From contig CALOBT010000025.1 in assembly GCA_942491575.1 (NCBI GenBank), positions 1,488,001 to 1,552,000 of the forward strand: a stretch of 64,000 bases of DNA. Reading direction: 5' to 3'. The notes beneath the pieces were generated by a model. That model had not been told where the DNA came from. It worked only from the letters and a program-made list of their open reading frames with translations, and did not search any database. Shown here piece by piece: positions 42,440 through 52,714 of this stretch. Made by a program: the position numbers and the translations under genes. Within the stretch, counting starts at the first letter, position 1; every line of letters starts with the position of its first letter. Source of the DNA: CAZHNW01 sp942491575. Lineage in GTDB: Bacteria > Spirochaetota > UBA4802 > UBA5550.

Positions 42440-44278
42440 TCAAGAATTGACCGGCAAATAAATTCGAAAGGATGTCCCCTTCCCAACTTCAGAATCGACA
42501 TCTATATATCCTTTGTGTCTCTTGATAATTGCATAACTGATAGCCAGACCCATCCCGCTGGCCATTTCTTTTGTGGAATAATAAGGATCAAATATTTTCC
42601 CTATATTACTGCTCTCTATGCCACATCCTTCATCACTGACAGTAATCATTAAATAATCTGACGGCTGTAAGGATATTTCATGATGGGATTGTTCGTTATG
42701 CACCGTTACATTTTCTACACTAATCTTCACTTCACCTCCCGCCTCCATAGATTCCATTGCATTTGCAATTAAATACTCAAAAACATGCCCGATTTGGAAT
42801 TCATCTGCATCTACCATCCATAGATCATCCTGCAATTCAAGATGATATTTATATTCACTATCCCCTATTAAATTTTCACATGCTCTCTTTAAAATTGGCG
42901 CAACAGATATTGTTTTCTTAACAGGTTTTCCCCCCTTGGAAAAAGTACTCAGCTGCTGTGTTAAATCTTTAACCCGTAGAGCAGCATTTTCAGCATCTGC
43001 TATAGCCTCGAACAAGTCGCTGTTGCTCTCATCGATATCCATTTTTGCGAGTGAAAGGTTTCCTATTATAGCAGTCAACGCATTATTGTAATCATGGGCA
43101 ATTCCGCCGGCAAGAATCCCTATTGCTTCAAGTTTTCTAGCCATGAGCAGTTCCTGTTCAATTTTCTTTTTCTCAGAAATATCCCTTAAAATTCCATTGT
43201 AAAAAATGCTTCCGCTGTACTTTGTTTTTATTACTGACGCAGAGGCCTGAAAGATTATTTTCCGTCCATCTTTTGCAATTGCAGTCCAATCCTGCAGTTT
43301 TTTTGTCTTCTCATTTTCATTATAATTTGAGAAATACTCAATTATCTTCTTTTTTTGATCTTCGTCCACGTAAGAACTGAAGTTAGACCCGATAAGCTCT
43401 TCTTTTTGATAGCCCAGTTTTTCACAAAGAGCCCTGTTAACATAAAGAACTCTTCCATTCAGGTCCGTTTCATAATAACCATCTTCAATACTTTCCATTA
43501 CCGAAACCCATTTTTCTTCGCTTCGCCTGATGGCCATTTCATACTGCTTTTTTACTGAAATATTCCGATACACTCCCTGTGAACCGACAAACACATTTTC
43601 GTCTTTGCCATTTTTCTTATAAACACCCTGGGCACAAACGGAAAATATCATTGAATCCCTGGTAGCCTGACTGTCAAATTTCAGATTGATAACATCTTTA
43701 GTTTTGGTGAGAACTCTCAATTCAAAAAATCGCGTCATCCTGTCACCGGTTCTCCTCTCAAGAATTCTCCTTTTTCCCTTTTCAAGGTCATCCGGATGAA
43801 TTAAATCCAGGATATTTGTACCTATCAATTCATTCTGACTATAACCATATTTACTTATTGAATCACTGATGAATTCAATTTTGCCGTCCTTATCGACACG
43901 ATACACAATGTCTGGAATAACATCGAGCATTGTTTTTAATTTTTCTTCGGCTTCAAATATTTCTTTTTCCAATTTTATATTTTTAGAAATATCAGAGAGG
44001 ATTATTGTTAGATGTGCATCACTGCGATTTACGATATCATTGGAAATAGTTATTTCTTCGCCTCTTACTTCCAACAATATATTAAATGGGGTTTCATTCG
44101 TAGACTGAATATTTTTCCTGTAGTCAACTGAAATTTCAAATAGATTTCCCCCCATATCCTGCATTCCGAGCCCCAGAATCTCCCGGGCAGTACTATTTGC
44201 GTGGAGGATATCCCCGGACATATTGCATTCAAGGATTCCTATATTAGCATTATCCAGATATTTTTCGCTGATTTCCAT
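42440..44278 (-). CDS. Multi-PAS sensor histidine kinase
   Basis: Soluble histidine kinase of 612 residues with no membrane helix. Three PAS domains: about 5-100 (ANIGILECNMSGDILHANSTA), about 110-235 (MLDVIPDIVYRVDKDGKIEFIS) and about 250-370 (VMESIEDGYYETDLNGRVLYVN). The phospho-acceptor His is in LAGGIAHDYNNALTAIIGNL near residue 395, the NtrB-like GGIAHDxNN type. The ATPase has IANAMESME as N-box, VSDEGCGI, and GMGLAISYAIIKRH. No receiver or regulator gene is adjacent. It lies 40 bp downstream of a PAS-SpoIIE phosphatase gene, with which it may share a signal. Confidence 0.9.
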   Translation of the reverse strand: MEISEKYLDNANIGILECNMSGDILHANSTAREILGLGMQDMGGNLFEISVDYRKNIQSTNETPFNILLEVRGEEITISNDIVNRSDAHLTIILSDISKNIKLEKEIFEAEEKLKTMLDVIPDIVYRVDKDGKIEFISDSISKYGYSQNELIGTNILDLIHPDDLEKGKRRILERRTGDRMTRFFELRVLTKTKDVINLKFDSQATRDSMIFSVCAQGVYKKNGKDENVFVGSQGVYRNISVKKQYEMAIRRSEEKWVSVMESIEDGYYETDLNGRVLYVNRALCEKLGYQKEELIGSNFSSYVDEDQKKKIIEYFSNYNENEKTKKLQDWTAIAKDGRKIIFQASASVIKTKYSGSIFYNGILRDISEKKKIEQELLMARKLEAIGILAGGIAHDYNNALTAIIGNLSLAKMDIDESNSDLFEAIADAENAALRVKDLTQQLSTFSKGGKPVKKTISVAPILKRACENLIGDSEYKYHLELQDDLWMVDADEFQIGHVFEYLIANAMESMEAGGEVKISVENVTVHNEQSHHEISLQPSDYLMITVSDEGCGIESSNIGKIFDPYYSTKEMASGMGLAISYAIIKRHKGYIDVDSEVGKGTSFRIYLPVNS

Positions 44279-44318
44279 TAGGCCTCCGGCAAGATTTTAA
44301 CACTTATCACCAATTCTA

Positions 44319-46559
44319 TCAATTACTTTTCACCGGAAAATCGAAACCGATAATAACGATATCATCTTCTGCCGGAGCATTTCCCTTGAAACTATTCACT
44401 CTTGATATTATAGTATCGAGGCTTTTTTCAAGGGAATAGCCTCCGGTACTCTTAATAATTTCCATTAAACCATCATAATCAAGCAGCGCACGGGATTCAT
44501 TAGTTGTTTCATGCAATCCATCAGTAAAAAGGTACATTCTTTCGCCAGGGTTAACAAGAATTGATCTCTCTTCTATTTCAATTTTTTCGAACATACCAAT
44601 AGGCTTGCCACTGGGAACAATCATTTCAGTACTTCCTCTTTCACAATTATGAATGATTGGGGGACAATGTCCACCTCTTGCAAAAGAGAATTCAACTTGG
44701 TCCTTATGCACTTCGAAATATCCATATATGGCGGTTAAATAATAAGTCGCCATGGTGGTAAACAGTTCTTCATTCAAGATCTTAAGCAACTCTGCCGGTT
44801 TTTCACCAAATTCCTGGACATGTCTGTCTATTGATGATTTAACGAGAGCAAGGTATAGAGCTGCAGAGACTCCATGTCCGGCAACATCTCCTACAAAAAT
44901 CCCTTTCCTGCCACTATCAAAATTGTAAAAGTTAAAATAATCTCCACCAACAGCCTCAAGGGGTATATATCGGAATGCGCTATTCATAAATTCCAGATTA
45001 AATGAAGCCTGTGGCAGCATATTTCGAACTGCGATTTGGGCGTACTGCAACTCTTTCAACATAGCCAAATTTTTAGCTCTTAAGGATTCTTCACTGATTT
45101 TCAGGGCTTCCTCAGCTTTTTTTCTTTCTGTTATATCTTCTTTCACAGCTACAAAGTGAGTAACCTTTCCGTCCCTGCTTCTGTAAGGAGAAATAGAGGC
45201 AAACTCCCAATATAATTCCCCGTTTTTTTTCCTGTTATGAAACTCCCCCCGCCACTCTTTTCCCTGCAGAATAGTTTCCCATAAATTGCGATAAAAACTT
45301 ACCCCCTGTGAACCTGACTTAAGGATTGAAGGATTTCGCCCCAATACTTCTTTTTGGCTGTACCCTGTCAGTTTAGTAAATTTTGGATTAACATATTCAA
45401 TATTTCCATCAATACTTGTTATTACAACGGATGCGGGACTCTGCTCTACCGCCCTGGAAAGCTTGTCTCTTTCCTCTTCGGCTCTTTTTCTCACCGAAAT
45501 ATCTTCAAAACTCCCCACCAGCTGTTTCTCATCTTCTGCTACGGTGAGCAGGGAAATTTGAACAGTTATTGTATGATAGTCGCCACTCTCAGAAAAAAAA
45601 TACGTTTCAAAATTATCCTCTTTATTACCTGTAGAATCAGATAACAACAAATTAACCCTGGAAACTGTTTCTTCATTAAATACTTCAGAAATATGATTAC
45701 TGATTATCCCGGATGTCGCGTAACCGGTCTGCTCAACAAAGGATCTGTTCACTAGGATAAATGTCCCATCACTATCAATAACAAATACCGGGCTGATACT
45801 GTTCATTACATTTTCAATAAAATCATAAGAACTTATCAGCATCTCAGTCATTTTTTTATATTCGGTAATATTTTCAGCAATTTTCATATAGTGAGCTGTA
45901 TCGCCAATCCGGTCGAGGATAGGTGAAATAGTAGCTGATTCCCAGTATAGTTCTCCATTCTTCTTTTTATTATTCAGCTCCCCTTTCCAGACTTCTCCCC
46001 TGCTCAGAGTCTCAAAAAGTTCACGGTATATTCCCTCTTCCACATCAGAATATTTCAATATGCTGAAATTTTTCCCCAGGACCTCAGAAGATTGATAACC
46101 TGTCATTTTTTCAAAACCGGGATTAACATATTCGATAATTCCGGTTTTATCTGCGATTATTACCGACACTGGACTCAGTTCAATGGCTTGAATCATTCCC
46201 TGCAATAAATCTGAATTTTCTATACAATTTCTGTTTTCATTTAACAGGCACAGATACGTTTCGCTTTGTTCATCTATGCTGAAAATTTTTAAAGTGCACT
46301 TAATAATAAGTTGATTTGAATCGAGAAGAGAACAGCTGTAACTGTCGCCCGGGAATGTATTTGAATTAAAAAAAACAGAGGGTTCTTCTGAGAACAGAAA
46401 TGAAATATTTTTTTTTATACTATCTTTAACAGGGTAACCGGTCAAAACAGCAAAGGCATTATTCAGACAGGTAATTATATGGGATTTATCAACAGCAATA
46501 AACACCTCACTGCTATTATCAAAAAACAACTGAGCATACTTTTCATTAACTAATGCCAT
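44319..46559 (-). CDS. Multi-PAS protein with SpoIIE/RsbU-type PP2C phosphatase
   Basis: A 746-residue signalling protein. Four PAS domains cover about 8-490; the second and fourth are near-duplicates (SPVSVIIADKTGIIEYVNPGFEKMTGY; SPASVVITSIDGNIEYVNPKFTKLTGY). A short coiled coil leads into a SpoIIE-type serine phosphatase (about 540-740): PLEAVGGDYFNF, GIFVGDVAGHGVSAAL, and RMYLFTDGLHETTN with metal-binding aspartates. Such enzymes dephosphorylate STAS anti-anti-sigma proteins; the STAS protein at 6.8-7.1 kb is a possible but unlinked substrate. It begins 16 bp after trpGD. Confidence 0.92.
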   Translation of the reverse strand: MALVNEKYAQLFFDNSSEVFIAVDKSHIITCLNNAFAVLTGYPVKDSIKKNISFLFSEEPSVFFNSNTFPGDSYSCSLLDSNQLIIKCTLKIFSIDEQSETYLCLLNENRNCIENSDLLQGMIQAIELSPVSVIIADKTGIIEYVNPGFEKMTGYQSSEVLGKNFSILKYSDVEEGIYRELFETLSRGEVWKGELNNKKKNGELYWESATISPILDRIGDTAHYMKIAENITEYKKMTEMLISSYDFIENVMNSISPVFVIDSDGTFILVNRSFVEQTGYATSGIISNHISEVFNEETVSRVNLLLSDSTGNKEDNFETYFFSESGDYHTITVQISLLTVAEDEKQLVGSFEDISVRKRAEEERDKLSRAVEQSPASVVITSIDGNIEYVNPKFTKLTGYSQKEVLGRNPSILKSGSQGVSFYRNLWETILQGKEWRGEFHNRKKNGELYWEFASISPYRSRDGKVTHFVAVKEDITERKKAEEALKISEESLRAKNLAMLKELQYAQIAVRNMLPQASFNLEFMNSAFRYIPLEAVGGDYFNFYNFDSGRKGIFVGDVAGHGVSAALYLALVKSSIDRHVQEFGEKPAELLKILNEELFTTMATYYLTAIYGYFEVHKDQVEFSFARGGHCPPIIHNCERGSTEMIVPSGKPIGMFEKIEIEERSILVNPGERMYLFTDGLHETTNESRALLDYDGLMEIIKSTGGYSLEKSLDTIISRVNSFKGNAPAEDDIVIIGFDFPVKSN

Positions 46560-46575
46560 TCAAGCATTCCGTAGA

Positions 46576-48174
46576 TTATAGACTATTGGAAAAATCCTTT
46601 AATTCCTGAAGTTTAATTTTGGCTTTCCCGGTTTTCACAGCATCGACGGCCATTTTCACTCCTTCAGAAGGCTCGATACCCCTTACAGCAGCAATTGCAA
46701 ATCCCGCATTAATACATACAATATCCTGTGCGGGACCGCCTTTAGCATTAAAAATACTGGTAATTATTTCCGCATTTTCATCTGCTGTTCCACCTTTTAT
46801 AGCAGTTATATTGCTGAGATTGACACCGATATCTTCAGGGGAAAAAACTGAAGATTTTATTTCTCCGTTTTTAATTTCCGCGATGTATGTTGGAGCTGAT
46901 ATTGAAATTTCGTCGAGACCATCCTCCGATGATACAACATAACCGGCCTTTATGCCAAGATTATATAGTACACCTGCAATAATATCAACCAAATCTTTGC
47001 TATAGACCCCAAGGACCTGGTATGAAGCGGAAGCCGGATTGGTCAGGGGCCCCAATATATTAAAAACTGTTCTGATTCCCATTTCTCTCCTGGGACCAAT
47101 TGCGTACTTCATTGCCGGATGAAGTTTGGGAGCGAATAAAAATCCTATTCCTATTTCATCGATACACCGTTTCACATCCTCAGGTTTTAAATCTATATTT
47201 ACATTCAAAGATTCCAGCACATCGGCACTTCCGGACTGGCTCGAAATACTTCGATTTCCGTGTTTTGCCACATGAATTCCGGCAGCAGCTGTGACAATAG
47301 CGGCTGCGGTAGATATATTAAATGTGCCGGAAGAGTCTCCACCTGTGCCGCAGGTATCCACCAGATTTTCCGCATCCGGATGAATCCTGATGGCCTTTTC
47401 TCTCATTACGTTGGCAAATGCAGTAACTTCCTCAACAGTCTCTCCCTTTAGTCTCAATGCAGTTAAAAAGGAGGCAAGTTGAGCATCAGTTGTTCTTCCC
47501 TCCATTACCTCCAGCATCAATTCTTCAGCTTCCCGTCCATTCAGATCTTCACCATCGATAACTTTTTGAATACCATTTTTAATTAGCATTCCATCGGCTT
47601 TCGAGGCATAGCTGTATTCAAGAAAATTTTTAAGAATATTCTTTCCCTGTCCGGTAAGAATTGATTCCGGATGGAATTGAACCCCTTCTGTCAGAAATTG
47701 TTTATGTTTAACACCCATTATCTCGCCGTCTTCGCAATATGCAGTAACCTCAAGTTCCGCCGGAAGAGTATTGCGATCAATGGCAAGAGAATGATATCTT
47801 GTTGCTTCGAATCCTTTTGGTATATCTATAAAAACACCGGTATTATTGTGATCGATCTTACTGATTTTACCATGCATAAGCTTTTTAGCAGAAATGATAT
47901 CCGCACCAAATGCTGAACCTATACTCTGGTGACCAAGACAAACTCCAAGTATAGGAATTTTCCCTGAATACTTCTTTATAACATCGATTGAAATACCGGC
48001 ATCTTCCGGTCTTCCCGGACCTGGTGAAATAATCAAGTGAGACGGATTAATTTTTATGATATCATCAACCTCAATTGCATCATTCCTCACGACAGTAACC
48101 TTCTGTGATAGCTCCTCCAGGTATTGTTTCAGGTTATATGTAAAAGAGTCATAATTATCGATTAATAAAATCAT
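46576..48174 (-). CDS. trpGD: Fused anthranilate synthase amidotransferase and anthranilate phosphoribosyltransferase
   Basis: A two-domain tryptophan enzyme of 532 residues. Residues about 1-190 are the glutamine amidotransferase: SPGPGRPEDAG, ILGVCLGHQSIG with the nucleophilic Cys, and GVQFHPESILT with the catalytic His-Glu. Residues about 200-530 are the phosphoribosyltransferase: VDTCGTGGDSSGTFNISTA, KHGNRSISSQSGSADVLE and LGPLTNPA. The same fusion exists in enterobacteria. The ATG overlaps the trpE stop (ATGA). No trpC, F, B or A follows; SpoIIE-type and kinase genes do. Confidence 0.95.
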   Translation of the reverse strand: MILLIDNYDSFTYNLKQYLEELSQKVTVVRNDAIEVDDIIKINPSHLIISPGPGRPEDAGISIDVIKKYSGKIPILGVCLGHQSIGSAFGADIISAKKLMHGKISKIDHNNTGVFIDIPKGFEATRYHSLAIDRNTLPAELEVTAYCEDGEIMGVKHKQFLTEGVQFHPESILTGQGKNILKNFLEYSYASKADGMLIKNGIQKVIDGEDLNGREAEELMLEVMEGRTTDAQLASFLTALRLKGETVEEVTAFANVMREKAIRIHPDAENLVDTCGTGGDSSGTFNISTAAAIVTAAAGIHVAKHGNRSISSQSGSADVLESLNVNIDLKPEDVKRCIDEIGIGFLFAPKLHPAMKYAIGPRREMGIRTVFNILGPLTNPASASYQVLGVYSKDLVDIIAGVLYNLGIKAGYVVSSEDGLDEISISAPTYIAEIKNGEIKSSVFSPEDIGVNLSNITAIKGGTADENAEIITSIFNAKGGPAQDIVCINAGFAIAAVRGIEPSEGVKMAVDAVKTGKAKIKLQELKDFSNSL

Positions 48175-49658
48175 TTAAAATCTCCGGTCAATTCGATTGC
48201 TTTAGTGAGGGCCTTCATCTTATGTATTGTTTCGTAATATTCTCTTTCGGGAATTGAATCTGCAACAATACCCGCTCCAGCCTGCAGATATACATATCCA
48301 TCTTTTACAATCATAGTACGTATTGTAATACAACTGTCAAAATTACCGTTATATGACATGTAACCAATAAGTCCCGAATATATTCCTCTTCTCTCAGGTT
48401 CAAGATCCCCAATAATCTCCATTGCCCTTATTTTTGGAGCCCCGGAGACTGTACCCGCCGGGAAGGATGCCTCTATGAGACTAAACATATCATGCTCTGG
48501 AGACAGCTTCCCTCTAACATTTGAGACAATATGCATAACATGAGAGTAATATTCAACTATTTCGAGATCTTCAACTTTTACCGTTCCCCCGGTGCAGACT
48601 CTTCCAATATCATTTCTCGCAAGATCGACGAGCATAATATGCTCTGCGCGTTCCTTTTCATCCGCCATCAATTCTTCTTCATTGATTCGATCCTCTTCCG
48701 GGGTCTTTCCCCTGGGCCTGGTTCCTGCAATTGGTCTAATGTTTACCGTTCCATTCTGGAGTTGCACATGGACTTCCGGAGAAGAACCGATAATCTCGGC
48801 ATTACTGCATTTAAGATAAAACATGTATGGCGATGGATTTACTATTCTCAGGCTGCGATACAGATTGAAGGCATCTCCTGAAATAGGAATTTTCAATCTT
48901 TGAGCCAGCACCAGTTGAAATATATCACCTTCAAAAATATGTTCTTTAGCTTTTTCTACTGCAGCTTCATAGCTCTCTTTTGAAAAATTCGATTTATATT
49001 TGTAACGACCGTTATCCTTTTTTAATGAAACGGGGGCGGGAGTTTTCTCTTTCCCTGTCAGCAGTTCTGCCATATCATTTACTTTATTGCAGGCTTCCCG
49101 GTAAGCATCTTCTATTTTCTGCCCTGAAGTAAGGACTGGTGAATTAACGATAATTAATTTATGACTGAGATTATCATAAATGATCACCGTATCTGTGATA
49201 ATTAATTCAAAGTCATTAACGCCAAGGGAGTCATTCTGAGGGAAGTTGATAGATTCAAAATATTGAACAGAATCATAACCTATATAACCGACTGCTCCAT
49301 TAACGAAAGGAGGGAGACTGGCATGTTGATAGGGGACCATTTGGTTGAAAAAATCACGGACGTATTCCAGCGGATTATCAAGTCTCAATTCCTCGGTGAT
49401 TTCTCCATTTTGATAATGACTTACTATATTATCTTTACATAAAACTGCATTTTCAGAATTACCCATAAACGAATAACGCCCCATATATTCGCCACTGACA
49501 GCGCTTTCCAGTAAAAACTGGAATGAACTTTTCCGCATTTTCAGAAAGAGAGAAATTGCAGTATACATATCCCCCTGCAATTCCATATACACTGGTATAA
49601 CATTATATTGAGCTGATAGCTTTATAAATTCATTTTTATTCGGGAAAATTTTTTGCAT
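48171..49658 (-). CDS. trpE: Anthranilate synthase component I
   Basis: A 495-residue chorismate-binding enzyme that makes anthranilate with ammonia from TrpG. Motifs: EGDIFQLVLAQRLKIP, YMFYLKCSNAEIIGSSPE, IRPIAGTRPRGKTPEED, ERAEHIMLVDLARNDIG and SFPAGTVSGAPKIRAMEII. The N-terminal part contains LLESAVSGEYMGRYSFMG, the feedback-site LLES...R pattern. ATG 49658 fits the family start better than TTG 49703; the SD is weak. It follows the FGE-like gene by 69 bp with no leader-peptide or attenuator visible. Confidence 0.93.
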   Translation of the reverse strand: MQKIFPNKNEFIKLSAQYNVIPVYMELQGDMYTAISLFLKMRKSSFQFLLESAVSGEYMGRYSFMGNSENAVLCKDNIVSHYQNGEITEELRLDNPLEYVRDFFNQMVPYQHASLPPFVNGAVGYIGYDSVQYFESINFPQNDSLGVNDFELIITDTVIIYDNLSHKLIIVNSPVLTSGQKIEDAYREACNKVNDMAELLTGKEKTPAPVSLKKDNGRYKYKSNFSKESYEAAVEKAKEHIFEGDIFQLVLAQRLKIPISGDAFNLYRSLRIVNPSPYMFYLKCSNAEIIGSSPEVHVQLQNGTVNIRPIAGTRPRGKTPEEDRINEEELMADEKERAEHIMLVDLARNDIGRVCTGGTVKVEDLEIVEYYSHVMHIVSNVRGKLSPEHDMFSLIEASFPAGTVSGAPKIRAMEIIGDLEPERRGIYSGLIGYMSYNGNFDSCITIRTMIVKDGYVYLQAGAGIVADSIPEREYYETIHKMKALTKAIELTGDFK

Positions 49659-49727
49659 AGATATGTAACCAACCTGATTATTTCCAAAAAATACAGAGTA
49701 CAACTAAATCTTAGACGTGCACAGTTT

Positions 49728-50558
49728 TCAACCATTATTTCCTAAAGCAAGACGTAATCCATAAAAAGGGCTTCTAGCGGTAGGACATCTTCTAAATCTA
49801 TATTGAGGGATTTTTTGAATTTCTTCACTAAATAGAGATCCACCCCTGAGAACCTTATACACTTCTCCATAATCTTTATTGCCGTCACTTCCGGGATACC
49901 CCTTGTACCAGTCAAAAGTCCATTCCCAGATAATCCCTGTCGGATGACACCCATCAGAATCAAGGGAATGCTGTAAAATTCTGTCGCAAAAATGGCGGAG
50001 TTCACGATTATTAATATCTATACTTTCTGCGCTCTTAACTCCCCTTTCCAAAAGTACCTCTGCGAATATCTCCCATTCGGCCTCCATGGGCAAGCGCACA
50101 ACATTCCCTGTCTTTTCAGACAGCCAAGTACAATAATTTATGGAGTCATTAAAACTTATCTGAAGCACTGGAAGATTTTCTTCATAATACACGAAATCAA
50201 ACTTCCCCCCAGTTGGACGCTTCCAGGTCAATCCATTCTCTTTCTTCCATCCGTTCTCCCAGGTCCAGGCCCAACCATCGACTTCCGCTTCGGTTATATA
50301 ACCACTTTCATTCACAAAATCTTCAAATTCTCTTACAGAAACAAGTTTATTTGAAATTAAAACTTTATTAATTTTTACAGTATGTTCAGGAACAGAAGCC
50401 AGAAGATACTCTTTTTTAGAATGAGTCTCATCGCAATTATAGCGTTTGAGGATAATTTCAGCACAGGTTTTTCCCAATCCGATTGGATATTGGCCCGCCT
50501 CAATAAATGTAAAAAATTCCTTGTTAATAATCATAAAAATAGAATGAAAGATGAACAT
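49728..50558 (-). CDS. FGE/SUMF1-like (sulfatase-modifying factor domain) protein
   Basis: A 276-residue protein of the formylglycine-generating-enzyme (SUMF1) fold. Visible: GQYPIGLG, the strand-helix VLISNKLVSVREFEDFVNESGY, NLPVLQISFNDSINYCTWLSEKTG, RLPMEAEWE, IWEWTFDWYKGYPG, YKVLRGGSLF and RRCPTARSPFYGLRLALG. The paired cysteines of true FGE are not clearly in place, so it may be a ligand-binding relative like those in diversity-generating or Stk1-linked systems. It has no signal peptide. ATG 50558 lies one base after the stop of the GAF gene (TAA-C-ATG), so it is coupled to it. Confidence 0.75.
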   Translation of the reverse strand: MFIFHSIFMIINKEFFTFIEAGQYPIGLGKTCAEIILKRYNCDETHSKKEYLLASVPEHTVKINKVLISNKLVSVREFEDFVNESGYITEAEVDGWAWTWENGWKKENGLTWKRPTGGKFDFVYYEENLPVLQISFNDSINYCTWLSEKTGNVVRLPMEAEWEIFAEVLLERGVKSAESIDINNRELRHFCDRILQHSLDSDGCHPTGIIWEWTFDWYKGYPGSDGNKDYGEVYKVLRGGSLFSEEIQKIPQYRFRRCPTARSPFYGLRLALGNNG

Positions 50559-50559
50559 G

Positions 50560-52713
50560 TTATTCAATTAAATCAATCAATGAATTAATATCATTTCCAT
50601 CATCGGGGAACTGAGCAGTTAAAAAAGTGACCAGCAACTGGATTTCGTGGTCACCAAAAGTATCAACAATTTTATTGCGGATAACATTGGCAAGGGGTAC
50701 TGTAAAATGCTTATCCTTTCCGGGTAATACCAGCAGGATTTTGTTACGATCATACCGAATTGAAAAATCATGATCAGACAATCTGCTCTTCACAATCTTT
50801 TCAATTTGCTCTATCAGTTCTTTACCTTTTTCATATCCTTTGAGATTGTAGTACCTTCTGTAGTTTTTAATAGATAACATAACCATACTGACTGGTATAT
50901 TCAATTGATCTGCATTAACAAAAGTCTCTTCAATTTTTTTATATAGCACATCAAGGGTATCAATAAATTTATCGGCCTCATGTTCTTTCGTGTCAATATG
51001 CCCTAAATAATCAAAAATAAAACCGGCGACCTTTTTTAACTTAAGATCTATATCTTCAATAGAAGCCTTCCCCATGGTTCTAAAAACACTTATAAAACCC
51101 TCCAGGGATTCACTTATAACAAAAGGGAAAGCCCTGAAAAGATTCATTTTCTCAACAGAACTTTCACCAAAAATTTCATAAAGCATGTTTGCATGTTTAA
51201 AATCTTCAATCACAACAGGAGCTTCCGATCTTAGTAAATGAGCGGTAAAGTTGCTTTTACTTGGAATATTTTTCCTGGATTCTTTAAGGCCAAGGAAGTC
51301 TTCAATTTCGACGAAAACCGGCTCAAAGGCATCCTGACTGGAACTCCTTCTGTACACTGCGTAACTTAGAACACCTAATTCTTCAAAGACATTCCGCAAA
51401 TTCAATTCGACCTGATCAATACTTTTTTCCTGTTTTATCTGTTCCTGAAACCAGTCAATTTCCCTGTATTTACGGATCGAATCTCTGAGACCATCAATTT
51501 CTTTTTGCAATTTTATTTTTACAGTAAGATTGTTAAGAGTAATCCCTGCGGCTTCACATAATATTTTGATAAACTCTTTGTCTTCGATGGAATAATCTTC
51601 AACCGTAACCTTATCGCCCAGAATTACCACGGCCAGGAGTTTTTCACCGTAGGATATTGGGGCAATATATCGTGCATCAATAGAAAGGAAATGATGATAG
51701 TCCTCTCCATATTCCGGATCTTCTTTTAATTCATCTATGTCAATAATCTGCAGGTTTTCAGAAAGATTTTTTAAAAACCCCGTTTTTGCCTCGAAAAATA
51801 ATCCCTTACTATCAATAGTAACACCCCTTGATAGTGCCATTACCCACCGGTCTTCATCTGCTGAATCAGGAATAAGAAGAGAGGATGTTGAAGAGCCTAT
51901 TTGCCCCATTAAATTAAATAAAATTATTTCATACAAATCATTCAGAGTGGTCGTACTATTGATTTCTTTTTCGGTTTCGTAGAGCAACAGATAATCATCA
52001 AAACCACCGGAGATTACCGAATCTCTGTCAAATTGAATTAATCTCTCTTCACCCACTGCTCCAACATCTGATTGATCCATATCACCGGGATCATTGTTTG
52101 ATTCCACAGGATATTCGGCTGAATCTGATTCTGAACCAGTGACTTCAATATTTTCATCAAACTCAAGGCCCCCCGAAGTGTCCTCTATGATCACTCCACT
52201 GTGGCTCTCAGCTGAAGAGCTGACTTCTCCTATATTTATTTCCGTTACTTCTTCCATGACATTTTCAAATTTATCAGGTGTTTCATCCAGAATGTCTCTG
52301 GATTGCGCTAAGGTCTTCTGAATTTTATTCCCTTCAAGGGCAAATTCCTCAAGCATTTGATCATCTATTTCTTCATTTTCAATAGTTGATTCAAACTCTG
52401 CAGTAAAATCATGATCTTCCAATACGAGATCATCATCCATACTCTCTATTTTCCCTGGCGATGAATCACCGCCTGAATCGATTATTGGTCCATCTGTTTT
52501 ATCATCAACAGGGGTTAAATCTTCCTGTACCAGCAGGACCACTTCATTTTCAATACTCCCTGTTTTTTCTTTTACCACAGAATCTTCTTTATGAGACTCC
52601 TCACTGTAGATGAAATCTGTAGATGCCGGACCCGCGATTTTATCCATCACAGTTTCGTGTCCCTTTTTATTTATCTCATTTTTATATGTTAATGCCTTTT
52701 CCAGGAGTCCCAT
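50560..52713 (-). CDS. GAF-domain protein with degenerate GGDEF and acidic N-terminus
   Basis: A 717-residue soluble protein. Residues about 30-235 are acidic, low-complexity and probably disordered. A GAF-like domain follows (about 245-400; NLMGQIGSSTSSLLIPDSADED, RYIAPISYGEKLLAVVILGD), then a short coiled coil. A second GAF-like domain spans about 430-570 (FTAHLLRSEAPVVIEDFKHAN, FPFVISESLEGFISVFR). The C-terminal ~140 residues resemble a GGDEF domain, but the signature is RYDRNKILLVLPG in place of RxGGDEF, so no cyclase activity is expected. ATG 52713 lies one base after the stop of the acidic gene (TGA-A-ATG). Its role is unknown; likely a sensor or scaffold. Confidence 0.7.
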   Translation of the reverse strand: MGLLEKALTYKNEINKKGHETVMDKIAGPASTDFIYSEESHKEDSVVKEKTGSIENEVVLLVQEDLTPVDDKTDGPIIDSGGDSSPGKIESMDDDLVLEDHDFTAEFESTIENEEIDDQMLEEFALEGNKIQKTLAQSRDILDETPDKFENVMEEVTEINIGEVSSSAESHSGVIIEDTSGGLEFDENIEVTGSESDSAEYPVESNNDPGDMDQSDVGAVGEERLIQFDRDSVISGGFDDYLLLYETEKEINSTTTLNDLYEIILFNLMGQIGSSTSSLLIPDSADEDRWVMALSRGVTIDSKGLFFEAKTGFLKNLSENLQIIDIDELKEDPEYGEDYHHFLSIDARYIAPISYGEKLLAVVILGDKVTVEDYSIEDKEFIKILCEAAGITLNNLTVKIKLQKEIDGLRDSIRKYREIDWFQEQIKQEKSIDQVELNLRNVFEELGVLSYAVYRRSSSQDAFEPVFVEIEDFLGLKESRKNIPSKSNFTAHLLRSEAPVVIEDFKHANMLYEIFGESSVEKMNLFRAFPFVISESLEGFISVFRTMGKASIEDIDLKLKKVAGFIFDYLGHIDTKEHEADKFIDTLDVLYKKIEETFVNADQLNIPVSMVMLSIKNYRRYYNLKGYEKGKELIEQIEKIVKSRLSDHDFSIRYDRNKILLVLPGKDKHFTVPLANVIRNKIVDTFGDHEIQLLVTFLTAQFPDDGNDINSLIDLIE

Positions 52714-52714
52714 T

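Noticed and set aside
50560..52713. Active diguanylate cyclase
   Set aside because: The GGDEF signature is replaced by RYDRNKILL, so the catalytic residues are missing.
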